DNA of 64,000 nucleotides from Streptomyces sp. WZ-12. GTDB taxonomy: Bacteria; Actinomycetota; Actinomycetes; Streptomycetales; Streptomycetaceae. The DNA lies in assembly GCF_028898845.1 (NCBI RefSeq), contig NZ_CP118574.1:6483001-6547000 (forward strand). The letters run 5' to 3'. This document shows, piece by piece, positions 44,277-52,758 of the stretch. Position 1 is the stretch's first letter; every line of letters begins with the position of its first letter. Both the position numbers and the translations under genes were made by a program. Below the pieces are notes generated by a model. It saw only the letters and a program-made list of their open reading frames with translations. It ran no database searches and had not been told where the DNA came from.

Positions 44277-44840
44277 CTAGCCGTCCCGTTGGGCGGGGAA
44301 GCGACGGCCCAACTGCCGGGCCAGTTCGCGGGCGGGGACGGGGACGGCCTGCGGCGGGGGAGTGACCGGTGGCCGGAAGTCGTGCACTGGCGCGCTCCAG
44401 CCCGACATGTCGAGGGAGCCGTCGCCCAGCGGCAGCACCCGGCGCGGGTCCGCGTGCACCCGCAGCACCTGCGCCTCGATCTGCGTCCAGGCGCCGTCGG
44501 TGAGCGTCCGCTCGCCGACCCGGCGGGCCTCCAACTGCACGGGGCAGTGCGTCAGTCGGGGCGGCCGGACCAGTTCGGACGGCTCGGTCCAGGGCTCCTC
44601 CGCCTCGGGGCCGATGCGGGCCCCCTCCTCGGCGGCCCCCTCGGGCGGCAGGTTGAAGACCACGTCCGGGCGTAGCGCGAGATTCTGTGCGGTGCGGCCG
44701 CGGGCGGGTAGCCAGACGCTCACCACCGGGCCGAGTTCCCACCGGATCTGCAGTGCCACCAGCACGAACGTTCCGTCGTCGTTCTCCGTGGACAGCAGCG
44801 CCGGCACCACCGAACTGCTCTTCTCCAGCGCGGATTTCAT
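44277..44840 (-). CDS. Flavin-reductase-like split-barrel protein
   Basis: 187 aa. The first half, VPALLSTENDDGTFVLVAL, WELGPVVSVWLPARGRTAQN and RPDVVFNLP, resembles the start of flavin reductase-like FMN-binding domains; the middle HCPVQLEARRVGERTL matches the subdomain after the flavin site. The C-terminal 40 residues are Pro-rich, then Arg-rich. Likely an FMN-binding oxidoreductase or flavin reductase; no cofactor residue can be fixed with confidence. It is divergent, across 67 bp, from an ArsR-type regulator that probably controls it. Confidence 0.65.
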   Translation of the reverse strand: MKSALEKSSSVVPALLSTENDDGTFVLVALQIRWELGPVVSVWLPARGRTAQNLALRPDVVFNLPPEGAAEEGARIGPEAEEPWTEPSELVRPPRLTHCPVQLEARRVGERTLTDGAWTQIEAQVLRVHADPRRVLPLGDGSLDMSGWSAPVHDFRPPVTPPPQAVPVPARELARQLGRRFPAQRDG

Positions 44841-44865
44841 GTTCCCGAGGATAGAAGCCGGACGA

Positions 44866-44881
44866 TTCGGCTCTCACCGAA
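44866..44881. promoter_or_regulatory. Inverted repeat between flavin-reductase-like gene and ArsR regulator
   Basis: TTCGG-CTCTCA-CCGAA, 5-bp arms, 6-bp spacer, in a 67-bp divergent region that also has the AT-rich TTATATGTGATTA patch directly after it. Suits an operator for the adjacent winged-helix regulator. Confidence 0.6.
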
Positions 44882-44907
44882 GTGTTATATGTGATTACGC
44901 TCTGCAC

Positions 44908-45675
44908 ATGATTCGATGGGACGCCGATCACGTAAACACCGCCGAAACCCCCGATCTGGCCGCCCTGGCCGCACTGCTCGCGGACCGCACCCGCGCCGCC
45001 ATCTGCATCGCCCTGCTCGACGGCGGCACCTGGACCGCCGGTGAGCTGGCCGAGTACGCCGGGGTGGCCCCGTCGACCGCGACCGAGCACCTCAACCTCC
45101 TGGTGACCGGCGGCCTGTTGGCCGAGGAGCGGCAGGGGCGCCGGCGCTACGTCCGGCTGGCCGGGCCGGACACCGCCGAGACGCTGGAGAACCTCGCCGG
45201 CCTCGCCCCCTACCGCCAGGTCCGGATCCGCTCGCTGGCCGAGGCCAACCACCGCCGGGCCCTGCACCACGCCCGCACCTGCTACGACCACATCGCCGGC
45301 GCGCTGGGCGTGGCCATCGCCGAGGCGATGACCGAACGCGGCCTGCTGGCGCGGCAGTACGGGCTGGAGCTGACCGCCGCGGGCACCGCATGGCTGGCCG
45401 ACCTGGGCATCCCGGAGGCCGGCCACTCGCCGACCCATCGGGCGCACGTGCGCACCTGCCTGGACTGGACCTCGCGCCGGCAGCACCTCTCCGGCGCGGT
45501 CGGCGCCGCCCTCTACCGGCACGCGGTGGAGCGGCGCTGGATCATCAAGGCCCCGGCCAGTCGGATCCTCGCGGTCACCGAGGCCGGCCGGGCCGGCTTC
45601 CGGAGCCAACTGGGGCTGCCCGCCGAGGTGCTCACGCCCACCCCGGCGGTGGCGCCGATGCGCGAGCGGACGTGA
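44908..45675 (+). CDS. ArsR-type winged helix regulator
   Basis: 255 aa. The N-terminal 80 residues are an ArsR-like winged helix-turn-helix: LAALLADRTRAAICIALLDG, TAGELAEYAGVAPSTATEHLNLL, and the wing GLLAEERQGRRRYVRL. The C-terminal 150 residues form an effector part with HHARTCYDHIAGALGVAIAEAM and CLDWTSRRQHLSGAVGAAL. The paired Cys/His residues in that part could bind metal or a redox signal, but this is inference. It is divergent from the flavin-reductase-like gene and followed by the remnant of a short-chain dehydrogenase. Confidence 0.85.
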   Translation: MIRWDADHVNTAETPDLAALAALLADRTRAAICIALLDGGTWTAGELAEYAGVAPSTATEHLNLLVTGGLLAEERQGRRRYVRLAGPDTAETLENLAGLAPYRQVRIRSLAEANHRRALHHARTCYDHIAGALGVAIAEAMTERGLLARQYGLELTAAGTAWLADLGIPEAGHSPTHRAHVRTCLDWTSRRQHLSGAVGAALYRHAVERRWIIKAPASRILAVTEAGRAGFRSQLGLPAEVLTPTPAVAPMRERT

Positions 45676-45705
45676 GGGGGCGGCCCGCCGGCCGGGCCCC
45701 GGCCG

Positions 45706-45807
45706 TCAGTCCTCGCCGGCGCGGTCGCCTTCCTGGCGTCCCCGGCCGCCCGGCACGTCACCGGCCAGGTGTTGAACGTCAACGGCGGTGCCCACCCCAC
45801 CCGTTGA
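45706..45807 (+). pseudogene. 3' remnant of a short-chain dehydrogenase/reductase
   Basis: In frame from about 45706 the DNA reads SVLAGAVAFLASPAARHVTG then QVLNVNGGAHPTR and a TGA stop at 45805-45807. The string VAFLASPAARHVTGQVLNVNGG is the C-terminal signature of FabG-like short-chain dehydrogenases. No start, Rossmann fold or Ser-Tyr-Lys site precedes it: only 30 bp separate it from the ArsR-type stop. So it is a truncated gene end, left by a deletion or rearrangement that joined it to the regulator. Confidence 0.8.
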
Positions 45808-45825
45808 CGCCCGGCCGGCGTCGGG

Positions 45826-46302
45826 TCAGGCGCCGTCGCCGGCCACCAGCCGGGCCGGGAACCCGCCGGTCGCGATCGGGCCCCAGCGCCGCGGGACCAC
45901 CCGGATCAGGGACTTGCCCTGCTTGCGCATCGCGGCGCGGTACTCGTCCCAATCCGGGTGCTCCCCGGCGATGTTGCGGTAGTACTCGACCAGCGGCTCG
46001 ATGGAGTCCGGGGTGTCGATCACCTCGGCCTCGCCGTCGACCTGCACCCACGGTCCGGTCCACTCGTCGGACAGCACCAGCACGCTGACCGACGCGACCC
46101 GGCGCACGTTGCGGACCTTGGCCCGCTCCGGGTACGTCGACATCACCAGCCGACCGGAGTCGTCCACCCCGCAGGTCAGCGGCGAGCCCTGCGGGGTGCC
46201 GTCGGAGCGGCGGGTGAGCAGGATCGCGTGGTGCCGGGGGCGGACGAACTCCAGCAGTTCGGGCAGGTCGACGCGGGTGGTGGTGGCGATGGAAGGGCTC
46301 AT
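45826..46302 (-). CDS. PPOX-class F420/FMN-dependent oxidoreductase
   Basis: 158 aa pyridoxamine-5'-phosphate-oxidase-like split barrel. Family marks are HAILLTRRSDGTPQGSPLTCGVDDSGRLVMST in pieces, YPERAKVRNVRRVASVSVLVLSDEW, WVQVDGEAEVID and the C-terminal RVVPRRWGPIATGGFPARL. Many actinobacterial members bind F420 or FMN; the substrate is unknown. It converges with the SDR remnant. Confidence 0.83.
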   Translation of the reverse strand: MSPSIATTTRVDLPELLEFVRPRHHAILLTRRSDGTPQGSPLTCGVDDSGRLVMSTYPERAKVRNVRRVASVSVLVLSDEWTGPWVQVDGEAEVIDTPDSIEPLVEYYRNIAGEHPDWDEYRAAMRKQGKSLIRVVPRRWGPIATGGFPARLVAGDGA

Positions 46303-46387
46303 GGACGGGAGCCTAGGGCTTCGAGGGCGCTCCGTGGCGAACCCCGCGACCGCCCGCCGCCCGGGTCGCGGCCCCGGGCCGCTCGGC

Positions 46388-46879
46388 TCAACCCTTCAGC
46401 AACTGCTTGCCGGTGGCCGCGTCCACCACCTTGCGGTCCGCCAACGGGCCGTTCAACCGCACCGTCGTCTTGTGGGTGGCCAACTGGTCGGTGCACATGG
46501 CCTTGGGGTTCTTCTTCCTGCCCCAACCGGAGACCACCACCAGGTCCTTGGACTCCAGGACGCGGGCGCCGTAGTGGGCGTCGCAGGCGCTGTGGCCGAC
46601 GGTCACCGTGAGCGCCCGGGCGTCCGCGGTCGCGGGGCGGTCGGCGCCGGCCAGCGGCAGCAGCGCCTCCTGCCGGCCCGGGACCGGCGCGACCTTCGGC
46701 CAGTCCCGCACGACCTGCGCGGCCCGCTGGGCGAAGGCGTCCGCGCGCTGCTGCGGCGGCGAACTGTGCACCGTCTGGGTGGCCTTGCCGCAGCCGGCGA
46801 GCGCCAGGGCGCCGGTCGCGGCGAGGCAGCCGACCAGGGCGGTGGCTCGGGTGCGGGAGCGATGTGCGGTGTGCTGCAT
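46388..46879 (-). CDS. Putative lipoprotein
   Basis: 163 aa. Signal peptide of lipoprotein type: Arg-rich start MQHTAHRSRTRATALVGCL, hydrophobic core AATGALALAG and lipobox LALAGC at about residues 26-31, so Lgt would modify the Cys. The mature part is alpha/beta with SACDAHYGARVLESKDLVVVSGWGRKK and two Cys (CDAH and AMCTDQ). Function unknown; a surface-attached protein is predicted. GGAGG lies 7 nt before the ATG. The 100-plus bp before it lead to the divergent MBL-fold gene. Confidence 0.8.
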   Translation of the reverse strand: MQHTAHRSRTRATALVGCLAATGALALAGCGKATQTVHSSPPQQRADAFAQRAAQVVRDWPKVAPVPGRQEALLPLAGADRPATADARALTVTVGHSACDAHYGARVLESKDLVVVSGWGRKKNPKAMCTDQLATHKTTVRLNGPLADRKVVDAATGKQLLKG

Positions 46880-47047
46880 GACGTGCCTCCTCGGGGTCGG
46901 TCGCGGATGGGACGCGTCAGGGGCACGACGGGTTCCGCCCCGATGGCCCGGACCGCACCGCCGAGCCCCGCCGCTTTTGGCCGTGCGCTCAATCCGCCCA
47001 GGGCGCAAACCGAACCGCGCCCGGCCGAGGGCGGTTAGCGTCCGATC

Positions 47048-47782
47048 ATGGACGCGCTCACCCGGATCACCCCGCACATCTGGCAACTCCCGTTCCTGGT
47101 AGGCCATGTGTACCTCGTCGCCCTGACCGACGGCGGCTTCGCCGCGATCGACACCGGCATACCGGGCTCGGCCCCCGCGATCCTCGACGCGCTGGACCGG
47201 CTCGGCGGCGGCCCCGCCGCGCTCCGGCAGATCGTGCTCACCCATCACCACCTCGACCACATGGGCTCCGCCGCCGACCTGGTCGCCGCCACCGGCGCCC
47301 GCGTCCTGGCCGGTGCCCTCGACGCCCCCGTCATCAGCGGCGCCCGCCCCGAGCCGCCGCTCGACCTCATCCCCGGTGAACAGGTCGTGCACGAGGGCGT
47401 CATGGCCCAACTCGCGGCCGGCGCGATGCCGCCGCTGCGCCACGTCGGGGTGGACACCCCGCTCCACGAGGGCGACACCCTCGACGACTGGCCCGAGCCG
47501 GTCCGGGTGCTGCACGTCCCCGGCCACACCGAGGGCGCCATCGCCCTCCATCTCCCGCAGAGCCGGCTGCTGTTCCCCGGCGACACCATCGCCACCGACC
47601 CCACCGGCTCCCGGGTCCTGTTCGGCCCCTTCAACGTCGATCGCGCGCGGGCCCTGGCCTCGTTCCGGCGGCTGACGGCCCTGGACGACGTCGATACGGT
47701 CTGCGTCCCGCACGGCGTGCCGGTCCGCACCGGCGCCCGCGCGCTCCTGTCGGCGGCCACACCGGAGGCGGACTGGCGGTGA
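47048..47782 (+). CDS. Metallo-beta-lactamase-fold hydrolase
   Basis: 244 aa. The MBL zinc motif is QIVLTHHHLDHMGSAADL, with further ligands in VLHVPGHTEGAIAL, LLFPGDTI and CVPHGVP. The start RITPHIWQLPFLVGHVYLVAL and AIDTGIPGS are typical of glyoxalase II-like/ lactonase-like members. A broad hydrolase family, so the substrate cannot be fixed. It is alone on its strand; 206 bp separate it from the alpha/beta hydrolase. Confidence 0.9.
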   Translation: MDALTRITPHIWQLPFLVGHVYLVALTDGGFAAIDTGIPGSAPAILDALDRLGGGPAALRQIVLTHHHLDHMGSAADLVAATGARVLAGALDAPVISGARPEPPLDLIPGEQVVHEGVMAQLAAGAMPPLRHVGVDTPLHEGDTLDDWPEPVRVLHVPGHTEGAIALHLPQSRLLFPGDTIATDPTGSRVLFGPFNVDRARALASFRRLTALDDVDTVCVPHGVPVRTGARALLSAATPEADWR

Positions 47783-47923
47783 AGTCGCGGCGGTGCGGCG
47801 GACGTTGACCGCGGGAGTCAGTCGGCTCCGCGGGCGGTCGGCGGCTGCGTCGGGCGACGGGGCGCGGCCGGCGCCGTGCCGTTTACGCCCTGCCCACCAC
47901 CGGCACGTGTAATTTCGGCCGTC

Positions 47924-47941
47924 ACGGCCCCTTCGGGCCGT
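47924..47941. terminator. Short hairpin upstream of alpha/beta hydrolase
   Basis: ACGGCCC (47924-47930) and GGGCCGT (47935-47941) flank CTTC. It lies about 140 bp after the MBL-fold gene stop and 47 bp before the next ATG. Confidence 0.45.
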
Positions 47942-47988
47942 CAGCGGGCCCCGGAGCGGGCGGGAGACGAGCGGGAGAGAGGCACGGC

Positions 47989-48684
47989 ATGCAGTTGCAC
48001 ACCCACGAGTGGGGCGCCGGCGACCGGATCGCGGTGCTGATCCACGGGATCATGTCCGACCACCGCACCTGGCACCGGGTCGGCCCGGCCCTCGCCGACC
48101 GGGGTTACCGCGTCATCGGCGTCGACCTGCGCGGTCACGGCCGCAGCCCGCGCGGCGACTACGGCCCCGAACTCTTCGCCGACGACCTGGTGGACACCCT
48201 GCCGACCGGCGTCGAGGTCGCCGTCGGGCACTCGTTGGGCGGGCTGGCGCTGGCCCTGGCCGCCGAGCGGCTGCGGCCGCGACGGGCGGTCTACTGCGAC
48301 CCGGCGTGGTCGCTGGCGGGCGTGGGGCAGGCGGTCGACCCGGCGGTGTTCGTGACGTTCAAGACCGCCGACCGGGCGCGGGTGCGGGCCTTCAACCCGG
48401 GCTGGGACGACGCCGACGTCGACGTCGAACTGGCCACCCTCGCCGACTGGGACACCGGGACGGCGCTGGCCCTGTCCGGCGGCCATCTGCGGGACCGGAC
48501 GCCGGCGCGGCCGGTGGTGCCGTCGCTGGTGCAGATCGCGGGGGAGGGGTTCCTGTTCACCGAGGAGGCGGCGAAGGAGTTGGTCAGCCGGGGCTTCACG
48601 GTCCGGACCGTGGTCGGCGCCGGGCACACCATCCACCGGGATGACCTGGCGGGGTTCCTGGCCGGGCTGGAGGGCTGGATCTGA
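47989..48684 (+). CDS. Alpha/beta hydrolase
   Basis: 231 aa. Oxyanion region VLIHGIMSDHRTWHRVG, the VIGVDLRGHGRSPRGDYG loop, nucleophile elbow VGHSLGGLALA, and catalytic His in TVVGAGHTIHRDDL near the end. The cap region is short. GAGAGG lies 7 nt before the ATG. Esterase, lactonase or similar; substrate unknown. It converges with the HEXXH-protein gene. Confidence 0.9.
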   Translation: MQLHTHEWGAGDRIAVLIHGIMSDHRTWHRVGPALADRGYRVIGVDLRGHGRSPRGDYGPELFADDLVDTLPTGVEVAVGHSLGGLALALAAERLRPRRAVYCDPAWSLAGVGQAVDPAVFVTFKTADRARVRAFNPGWDDADVDVELATLADWDTGTALALSGGHLRDRTPARPVVPSLVQIAGEGFLFTEEAAKELVSRGFTVRTVVGAGHTIHRDDLAGFLAGLEGWI

Positions 48685-48709
48685 ACCGTCGCACTTGCCT
48701 GGCGCGGCG

Positions 48710-49621
48710 TCAGGTGTCGCAGTCCAGCAGGGTCTTGCACAGGCCGCAGCGGGCCTGGAGGCGGCCGCGCACCGGGACGCGGATGCGTTGGCAGCAGGCC
48801 GGGCAGGGGAACGAGACCCGCAGCGTCGTGCCGGGGCCCGCGGACTCGAAGGCGTAGCCCCCGCCCGGGCCGGCGGTCGGCCCGGTGGTGCGGGGGCGGG
48901 CCTGGGCCGCGCGGCGGTCCTTGGCGTAGCGGAGCCGGGCGGCGAGGCCGGCGCCGGCCAGCGGCGGCCGGTGGGCGTCCTGCCGGGACCGGGCCCGCCC
49001 CGCGGTGTACGCGTCGTACGCCTGCGGGCTGGTGAACCACGGCGAGGGGTCCTCGTCGAAGAAGTCGGCGCGCTTGGCCAGCACGTAGCCGAACTCCTCG
49101 GGCGTGAGGTAGCCCAACTTCTGGGAGAACGGGCCGTGTTCGCGGTAGGCGTCGAGCAGCAGCCAGCCGGCGCCGAGGTAGGTGGCGGCGGTGTCGGTGA
49201 GGATCTCGTTGTCGCGGGTGCCGGGGAAGGACAGGTCCAACCGGTGCAGCCAGACGTGGGTCACCTCGTGGGCCAGGGCGGCGCCGATGTCCTTGCGGTG
49301 CCGGCGGAAGCGGTCGTTGAGCTCGATGAAGTACTCGGGGCCCGCGGTCAGTTCGACGGTCGCGGCGTGCTCCATCTCGCGGAACGTGAGCACGATCCTG
49401 GCGTCCGGCAGATGCAGGTGGTGGACCATGGCGCGGGCCACCCGCTGGGCGCCCAGGTGGATGTCCTCGGCGTCGTCGAAGGCCACGTCGACGGGGAGCA
49501 CGCTGGTGGGAAAGGTGCTCACGGTGTCGTGGGACAGCCGGCGGAAGAGCGCGGTGAGGGCCGCGCGGACCGTGTCGAGATGGGGGAAGCCGTGCGCGAT
49601 CCCGCTGCCGCCGGTGGTCAT
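48710..49621 (-). CDS. HEXXH metallopeptidase-like protein with zinc ribbon
   Basis: 303 aa. Residues 118-122 read HEVTH in ALAHEVTHVWLHRLDL, an HEXXH zinc site, with a likely third ligand in DNEILTDTAATYLGAGW (E or D about 20 residues later). The C-terminal 35 residues hold four spaced Cys, CPACC then CGLCKTLLDC, forming a small zinc ribbon. Cytoplasmic, no signal peptide. The combination recalls SprT-like proteases that act on DNA-protein crosslinks, but it could also be an unrelated zincin; sequence alone does not decide. Confidence 0.78.
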   Translation of the reverse strand: MTTGGSGIAHGFPHLDTVRAALTALFRRLSHDTVSTFPTSVLPVDVAFDDAEDIHLGAQRVARAMVHHLHLPDARIVLTFREMEHAATVELTAGPEYFIELNDRFRRHRKDIGAALAHEVTHVWLHRLDLSFPGTRDNEILTDTAATYLGAGWLLLDAYREHGPFSQKLGYLTPEEFGYVLAKRADFFDEDPSPWFTSPQAYDAYTAGRARSRQDAHRPPLAGAGLAARLRYAKDRRAAQARPRTTGPTAGPGGGYAFESAGPGTTLRVSFPCPACCQRIRVPVRGRLQARCGLCKTLLDCDT

Positions 49622-50699
<1,078 letters not shown>

Positions 50700-50714
50700 C
50701 CCCGCACCACCGGC

Positions 50715-50747
50715 GCAGGGGCCCGGCCACCCCCCACGGGCCCCTGC
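50715..50747. terminator. Terminator after trypsin gene
   Basis: Perfect 11-bp arms GCAGGGGCCCG (50715-50725) and CGGGCCCCTGC (50737-50747) with an 11-nt loop, 15 bp after the stop. Confidence 0.85.
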
Positions 50748-50807
50748 CCGTACCACCATCCGCCGCCGCGGCTTGCGGGCCGCCACCGCCACCGGTCCGA
50801 TGGAGCC

Positions 50808-51482
50808 ATGCCGATCAGCGTGGTCATCGCCGACGACCAGGAGATGGTCCGGACGGGCTTCCGGATGATCCTGGAGAGCCAGCCCGACATCGAGGTCCTC
50901 GCCGACGTCACCGACGGCGACGCCGCCCTGGAGGCCGCCGAACGCCTCCGCCCCGACGTGCTGCTGCTCGACATCCGGATGCCCGGACCCGACGGCCTGG
51001 AGGTCACCCGCCGGCTCGCCGAACGCGCCGCCGAACAGCCCGAACTCCACGGCCGCCCCAAGATCGTCATCGTCACCACCTTCGACCTCGACGAGTACGT
51101 GCACGCCGCCCTCCACAACGGCGCCTGCGGCTTCCTCCTCAAAGACGCCAGCCCCGCCCTGCTCGTCGAGGGCGTCCGCGCCGCGGCCGCCGGCGACGCC
51201 CTGGTCTCACCCGCCATCACCCTGCGCCTGCTGAGCCAACGCACCCCCACCACCGGCCGCGCCCCCGCCCGACAGCCCGCCGAACCCCTCACCGACCGCG
51301 AGGAACAGGTCGTCCGCTCCCTGGCCACCGGCCGCACCAACGCCGAGATCGCCGACGCCCTGCACGTCTCGCTCTCCACCGTCAAGACCCACCTCGCCAA
51401 CGTCCAGGCCAAACTCGCCGCCCGCAACCGCGTCGAGATCGCCGCCTGGGCCTGGGAGACCGGGCTGGCCACCGAGGAATGA
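50808..51482 (+). CDS. NarL/FixJ-type response regulator
   Basis: 224 aa. Receiver domain 1-125 with Asp9, Asp10, the phosphorylated Asp55 in DVLLLDIRMPG and Lys near residue 105 (FLLKDAS). LuxR-type HTH at 160-215: LTDREEQVVRSLATGRTNAEIADALHVSLSTVKTHLANVQAKL. Its stop overlaps the histidine kinase start (ATGA). The target is unknown; the GH101 gene is the nearest downstream candidate. Confidence 0.95.
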   Translation: MPISVVIADDQEMVRTGFRMILESQPDIEVLADVTDGDAALEAAERLRPDVLLLDIRMPGPDGLEVTRRLAERAAEQPELHGRPKIVIVTTFDLDEYVHAALHNGACGFLLKDASPALLVEGVRAAAAGDALVSPAITLRLLSQRTPTTGRAPARQPAEPLTDREEQVVRSLATGRTNAEIADALHVSLSTVKTHLANVQAKLAARNRVEIAAWAWETGLATEE

Positions 51483-52639
51483 GCCCACTGACCGGGTGGG
51501 CCCGCGCCCACCCCCACAAGGCCACCGCCGCCAAGGTCGCCCTCGCCGCCGTCCTGCTCTTCCTCGTCGGCTTCGAAACCGTCGCCCTGGCCCGACAGCC
51601 CACCCACCCGCACGCCATCGTCGTCGCCGCCGCCGTCGTGGTCTGCCTGTGCGCCGTCCCCTCCCGCCGCATCCCGCTGACCCGCCGCGCCGGCATCGCC
51701 GTCGCGGTCTCCCTCGCCGCCTCCGCCGTCCTCATCGCCGGCCAGCACGCCCTGCGCGTCTGGGGCCTGGGTGAGGGCATCGCCCTGCTCGTGCTGCTCA
51801 CCGCGGTGGTGCAGCGCGCCCCCGCCCGCACCGCCGCCGTCCTCGGCCCGCTGCTCGGCCTGTCCTGCGTCCTCGCCCCCATGCGGGACATCCGGATGGG
51901 CGTCTTCACCGTCGTCTACGGCGTCCTCACCGTCGTCGTCACCGCCTACTCGATGATCCTGCGCTGGCAGGACGCCGCACGGCTGCGCGACCTGGCCGCC
52001 GTACGGGACGCCGAACGCCTGGAGTTGGCCAGGGAACTGCACGACGTCATCGCCCACCACGTCACCGGCATCGTCGTATCGGCCCGCGCCGCCCGCTTCA
52101 CCGCCCTCGACGGGGCGCGCGCCGGCGACGCGTTCGCCCGGATCGAGACCGCCGGCGACGAGGCCCTCGGCGCCATGCGCCGCCTGGTCCGGGTGCTGCG
52201 CGAGGGCGAGGCCCGCACCACCCCCGTCGCCGGACTCGCCGAGGTCCGCACCCTCGCCGACGCCTTCACCCGCACCGGCCCCCCGGTCACCCTCGACCTC
52301 GAACCCGGCCTCGACCGCACCCTGCCGCCCGAAGTCGCCGCCGCCGTCCACCGCATCGTCCGCGAATCCCTCACCAACGTCCGCAAGCACGCCCCCGACG
52401 CCACCGCCGTCCGCATCACCGTGCACGCCACCCCCCGCGGCACCGAACTGCGCATCGCCAACGACGGCGGCACCCCCGCCCGCCCGACCGAACAGCAGTC
52501 CCGCGGCGGCGGCTTCGGCCTGGCCGGCCTCACCGAACGCGCCGACGCCCTCGGCGGCACCCTCACCGCCGGCCCCGCCCCCGAAGGCGGCTGGCAGGTC
52601 ACCGCCCTCCTCCCGCCGGCCGGCCGCACCGACCGCTGA
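51479..52639 (+). CDS. NarL-type sensor histidine kinase
   Basis: 386 aa. N-terminal sensor of about five membrane segments (residues 19-160), no large extracytoplasmic loop. The HisKA_3 dimerisation domain holds the phosphorylated His188 in ARELHDVIAHHVTGIVV, followed by the ATP-binding domain with ESLTNVRKHAPDAT, RIANDGG and the G-box GGGFGLAGLTERADALGG. It belongs to the short HK family that works with NarL-type regulators. Start overlaps the regulator stop. Confidence 0.94.
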   Translation: MSPLTGWARAHPHKATAAKVALAAVLLFLVGFETVALARQPTHPHAIVVAAAVVVCLCAVPSRRIPLTRRAGIAVAVSLAASAVLIAGQHALRVWGLGEGIALLVLLTAVVQRAPARTAAVLGPLLGLSCVLAPMRDIRMGVFTVVYGVLTVVVTAYSMILRWQDAARLRDLAAVRDAERLELARELHDVIAHHVTGIVVSARAARFTALDGARAGDAFARIETAGDEALGAMRRLVRVLREGEARTTPVAGLAEVRTLADAFTRTGPPVTLDLEPGLDRTLPPEVAAAVHRIVRESLTNVRKHAPDATAVRITVHATPRGTELRIANDGGTPARPTEQQSRGGGFGLAGLTERADALGGTLTAGPAPEGGWQVTALLPPAGRTDR

Positions 52640-52758
52640 GCCGCCCCCGCCGGTCGCATCTGTCCAACACCCGGTACCCCTCAGTCCATGGGCCCGCACC
52701 CCGCCCGGCCCGCACGCTGTCCGCCGACAAGGCCGCACCGCCACCGAGGAGGACGCGC

